Assembly (NCBI GenBank): GCA_023700805.1 | Contig: JAMPYF010000005.1 | Location: 62,001-126,000 of the forward strand | Direction of reading: 5' to 3' | Source of the DNA: Sulfuritalea sp. | GTDB taxonomy: Bacteria; Pseudomonadota; Gammaproteobacteria; Burkholderiales; Rhodocyclaceae | DNA length: 64,000 nucleotides | Shown: one piece after another, positions 62,489-64,000 of the stretch | Layout of the letters: every line of letters starts with the position of its first letter | Position numbering within the stretch: the stretch's first letter is position 1 | The notes under the pieces: model-generated | What the model saw: the letters and a program-made list of their open reading frames with translations, nothing else | Told to the model about the DNA's origin: nothing | Database searches by the model: none | Made by a program: the position numbers and the translations under genes

Positions 62489-63184
62489 ATGGAAACGCCG
62501 CAACGCCAGTTGCTGCTCGACCTCAAGCCCGAGCAGCCGCCGACGCTGAACAACTTCGTCACCGGCAGCAACGGCGAACTGCTGCGGCGCCTGCGCAACC
62601 TCTGCGAAACGCACAGCTTCGACGCGCTCTACATCTGGGGGCCGCCGGGCAGCGGCAAGAGCCACCTGCTGGCCGCCGCCGCCGCGTGCGCCGGCGCGCA
62701 ACGCCCCGTAAAGTACCTGCAGGGCGCGCAAGTCGGGGACGAACTGTCGCCCGCCGCGGGCAGCCTGCTGGTGGTCGACGACGTGCAGCAGCTCGGGCCC
62801 GAGGCGCAGATCGCGCTGTTCCGCGCCTTCAATGCCGCGCGCTTCCTTGGCCTGGCCCTGCTGCTGGCCGGCGACGAACCGCCGCTGCGCCTGGCGCTGC
62901 GCGAAGACCTGCGCACGCGCATCGGCCAGACCCTGATCTACGAAATCCAGTCGCTGTCGGACGAGGAAAAGGCCGCCGCACTGTGGCGCCATGCGATCGA
63001 GCGCGGCATGCTGATGGATGCCGGCGTGGTGCACTACCTGCTGCGCCACGGCCGCCGCGACCTGCCCTCGCTGATGGCCATGCTCAACCACCTCGACCGC
63101 GCCTCGCTGGAACAGAAGCGCCCGCCCACGCTGCCCCTGCTGCGCGAGCTGATGCAAACCTCACTGGACCTGGAAAAAGAATGA
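62489..63184 (+). CDS. hda: DnaA regulatory inactivator Hda
   Basis: 231 residues. The N-terminal METPQRQLLLDLKPEQPPTLNNFV contains the clamp-binding QLLLDL motif. AAA+ features are Walker A GPPGSGKSHL near residue 52, Walker B LLVVDDVQQ and the arginine-finger region EDLRTRIG. With the sliding clamp it promotes hydrolysis of DnaA-ATP to limit re-initiation. Starts directly after the perM stop. Confidence 0.95.
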   Translation: METPQRQLLLDLKPEQPPTLNNFVTGSNGELLRRLRNLCETHSFDALYIWGPPGSGKSHLLAAAAACAGAQRPVKYLQGAQVGDELSPAAGSLLVVDDVQQLGPEAQIALFRAFNAARFLGLALLLAGDEPPLRLALREDLRTRIGQTLIYEIQSLSDEEKAAALWRHAIERGMLMDAGVVHYLLRHGRRDLPSLMAMLNHLDRASLEQKRPPTLPLLRELMQTSLDLEKE

Positions 63185-63846
63185 AACTCGCTTTATTCGA
63201 CCTCGACAACACCCTGCTCTGCGGCGATTCGGATTTCGAATGGGCGCAATTCCTTATCGGCAAAGGCGTGCTCGACCGCGAGGTGCATGAAGCGCGCAAC
63301 CTCGAATTCTTCGAGCAATACAAGGCCGGCACGCTGGACATCCATGCCTTTCTCGATTTCCAGCTGGCCCCGCTGTCGCGCCATGCGCGCAGCGAGCTCG
63401 ACGCCTGGCACGAAGAGTTCCTCGCCACGCGCATCCGGCCGCAGATCAGCGCCGCGGCACGCGCGCTGGTGGCGAAGCATGCCGCAGCCGGCGACCTGCT
63501 GGCCATCGTCACCGCCACCAACAGCTTCGTCACCGGGCCGATCGCCCGCGAGTTCGGCATCGCGCACCTGATCGCGACCATACCGGCGCAGGAGAACGGC
63601 CGCTTCACCGGCCAGCCGCGCGGCACGCCCTCGTTCCGCGAAGGCAAGATAAGCCGCGTCGAGGCCTGGCTGGAGTCGCTCGGCCTGTGGCTCGGCAGCT
63701 TCGAGCAAAGCTGGTTCTACAGCGATTCGCACAATGACCTGCCGCTGCTGGAAAAAGTCACGCATCCGGTGGCGGTCGACGCCGACGCCACGCTGGCGCA
63801 AGCCGCCGCCCAGCGCGGTTGGCCGCAGATCAGCCTGCGCGTCTAG
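63181..63846 (+). CDS. HAD-IB family phosphatase (SerB-like)
   Basis: 221 residues overlapping hda by ATGA. Motif I FDLDNTLLCGDSD, motif II IVTATNSFVTGPIAREFGI, and motif IV YSDSHNDLPLLEKVTHPVAVDAD are all intact, matching the HAD-IB branch of phosphoserine phosphatase-like enzymes conserved after hda in related bacteria. Natural substrate unknown. Confidence 0.9.
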   Translation: MKLALFDLDNTLLCGDSDFEWAQFLIGKGVLDREVHEARNLEFFEQYKAGTLDIHAFLDFQLAPLSRHARSELDAWHEEFLATRIRPQISAAARALVAKHAAAGDLLAIVTATNSFVTGPIAREFGIAHLIATIPAQENGRFTGQPRGTPSFREGKISRVEAWLESLGLWLGSFEQSWFYSDSHNDLPLLEKVTHPVAVDADATLAQAAAQRGWPQISLRV

Positions 63847-63865
63847 CGCCGCCCGCCGGGCGGCG
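63847..63865 (+). terminator. Hairpin after the hda operon
   Basis: CGCCGCCC-GCC-GGGCGGCG, a perfect 8-bp stem immediately after the stop codon, without a T run. It may end transcription inefficiently or protect the 3' end. Confidence 0.5.
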
Positions 63866-63908
63866 ACCGCCGCGTCGCGGGTTTGCCAACAGCGGCGTCC
63901 GATTCGGG

Positions 63909-63914
63909 TATACT
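63909..63914 (+). promoter_or_regulatory. tRNA-Ser promoter -10 element
   Basis: TATACT, 46 bp before the tRNA. TTGCCA at 63883-63888 could be the -35, although the spacing of 20 bp is longer than usual. A GC-rich discriminator follows. Confidence 0.6.
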
Positions 63915-63959
63915 CCGCCCCCTGCAAACGGCGGTGAACTCATGTTCATCGCCGTTTTC

Positions 63960-64000
63960 GGAGACGTGGCCGAGTGGTCGAAGGCACGCCCCTGCTAAGG
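63960..64000 (+). tRNA. tRNA-Ser (GCT), 5' part
   Basis: Begins GGAGACGTGGCCGAGTGG, the usual acceptor arm and D-arm of bacterial tRNA-Ser. The anticodon loop CTGCTAA places GCT at 63994-63996, so it reads AGC/AGU. Cut off by the end of the window after the anticodon. Confidence 0.92.

Overview
This 64 kb window is GC-rich chromosomal DNA that looks like a denitrifying betaproteobacterium of the Rhodocyclales/Sterolibacteriaceae type. The clues are the core gene order purM | perM-hda-HAD phosphatase near tRNA-Ser, many c-type cytochromes, a nitric oxide reductase-family gene, DUF1302/DUF1329/RND loci typical of degraders of hydrophobic compounds, and a large acyl-CoA degradation cluster. The taxonomic placement is inference from gene content, not from a marker search.

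Layout. 1-5.3 kb: end of an ABC permease gene, a DUF457 membrane hydrolase and small accessory genes. 5.4-14.2 kb: an AraC regulator divergent from a six-gene amine/amino-acid operon (aldehyde dehydrogenase, Tm-1-like protein, HAD hydrolase, omega-aminotransferase, APC permease, alanine dehydrogenase). 14.4-24.8 kb, minus strand: an aromatic amine dehydrogenase locus in the order aauB-mauE-mauD-aauA-cytochrome c, followed in the same direction by DUF1329, DUF1302, an RND/MMPL transporter and a YCF48 protein. 25.3-31.7 kb, plus strand and divergent from aauB: an aldehyde dehydrogenase, a small cytochrome c, two MauG-like di-haem enzymes and a qNOR-family gene whose last four genes overlap by ATGA/GTGA. 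31.7-32.6 kb: a clear sigma-54 promoter with two upstream palindromes in front of two small proteins. 32.7-37 kb: an alpha/beta hydrolase, an S4 protein, the ylqF GTPase, and a solo 3-hydroxyacyl-CoA dehydrogenase homologue flanked by a 157-bp direct repeat. 37.1-39.2 kb: an NHL-repeat lipoprotein and a pentahaem cytochrome. 39.6-54.9 kb: livKHMGF plus a beta-oxidation set (FadB-like protein, thiolase, SDR, PaaI thioesterase, CurA-like reductase, APH-type kinase, acyl-CoA dehydrogenase, acyl-CoA ligase). 55.3-57.8 kb: small accessory genes including brnTA and a frameshifted antitoxin. 57.9-64 kb: CBS-PAS protein, miaA, purM, perM, hda, HAD phosphatase and the start of tRNA-Ser.

The most striking observation is that the qNOR-family protein at 29380-31707 lacks one of the three FeB histidines (Asn537) and one catalytic-site glutamate (Gln558). 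The His-to-Asn change is the hallmark reported for nitric oxide dismutases, which turn NO into N2 and O2. It sits in an overlapping operon with two MauG-like enzymes, next to a tryptophan tryptophylquinone (TTQ) amine dehydrogenase. MauG maturation of TTQ needs H2O2 or O2. I therefore propose, as inference, an anaerobic amine-oxidation system in which NO dismutation supplies the oxidant for cofactor biogenesis.

The window is also rich in dispersed repeats: nine copies of a short GCCAGCGCCAACT-type motif (two inside coding genes), four palindromes built of CACCAAG units, one ATCTGCG-type palindrome, a C/G-rich hairpin family and a 65-bp repeat.
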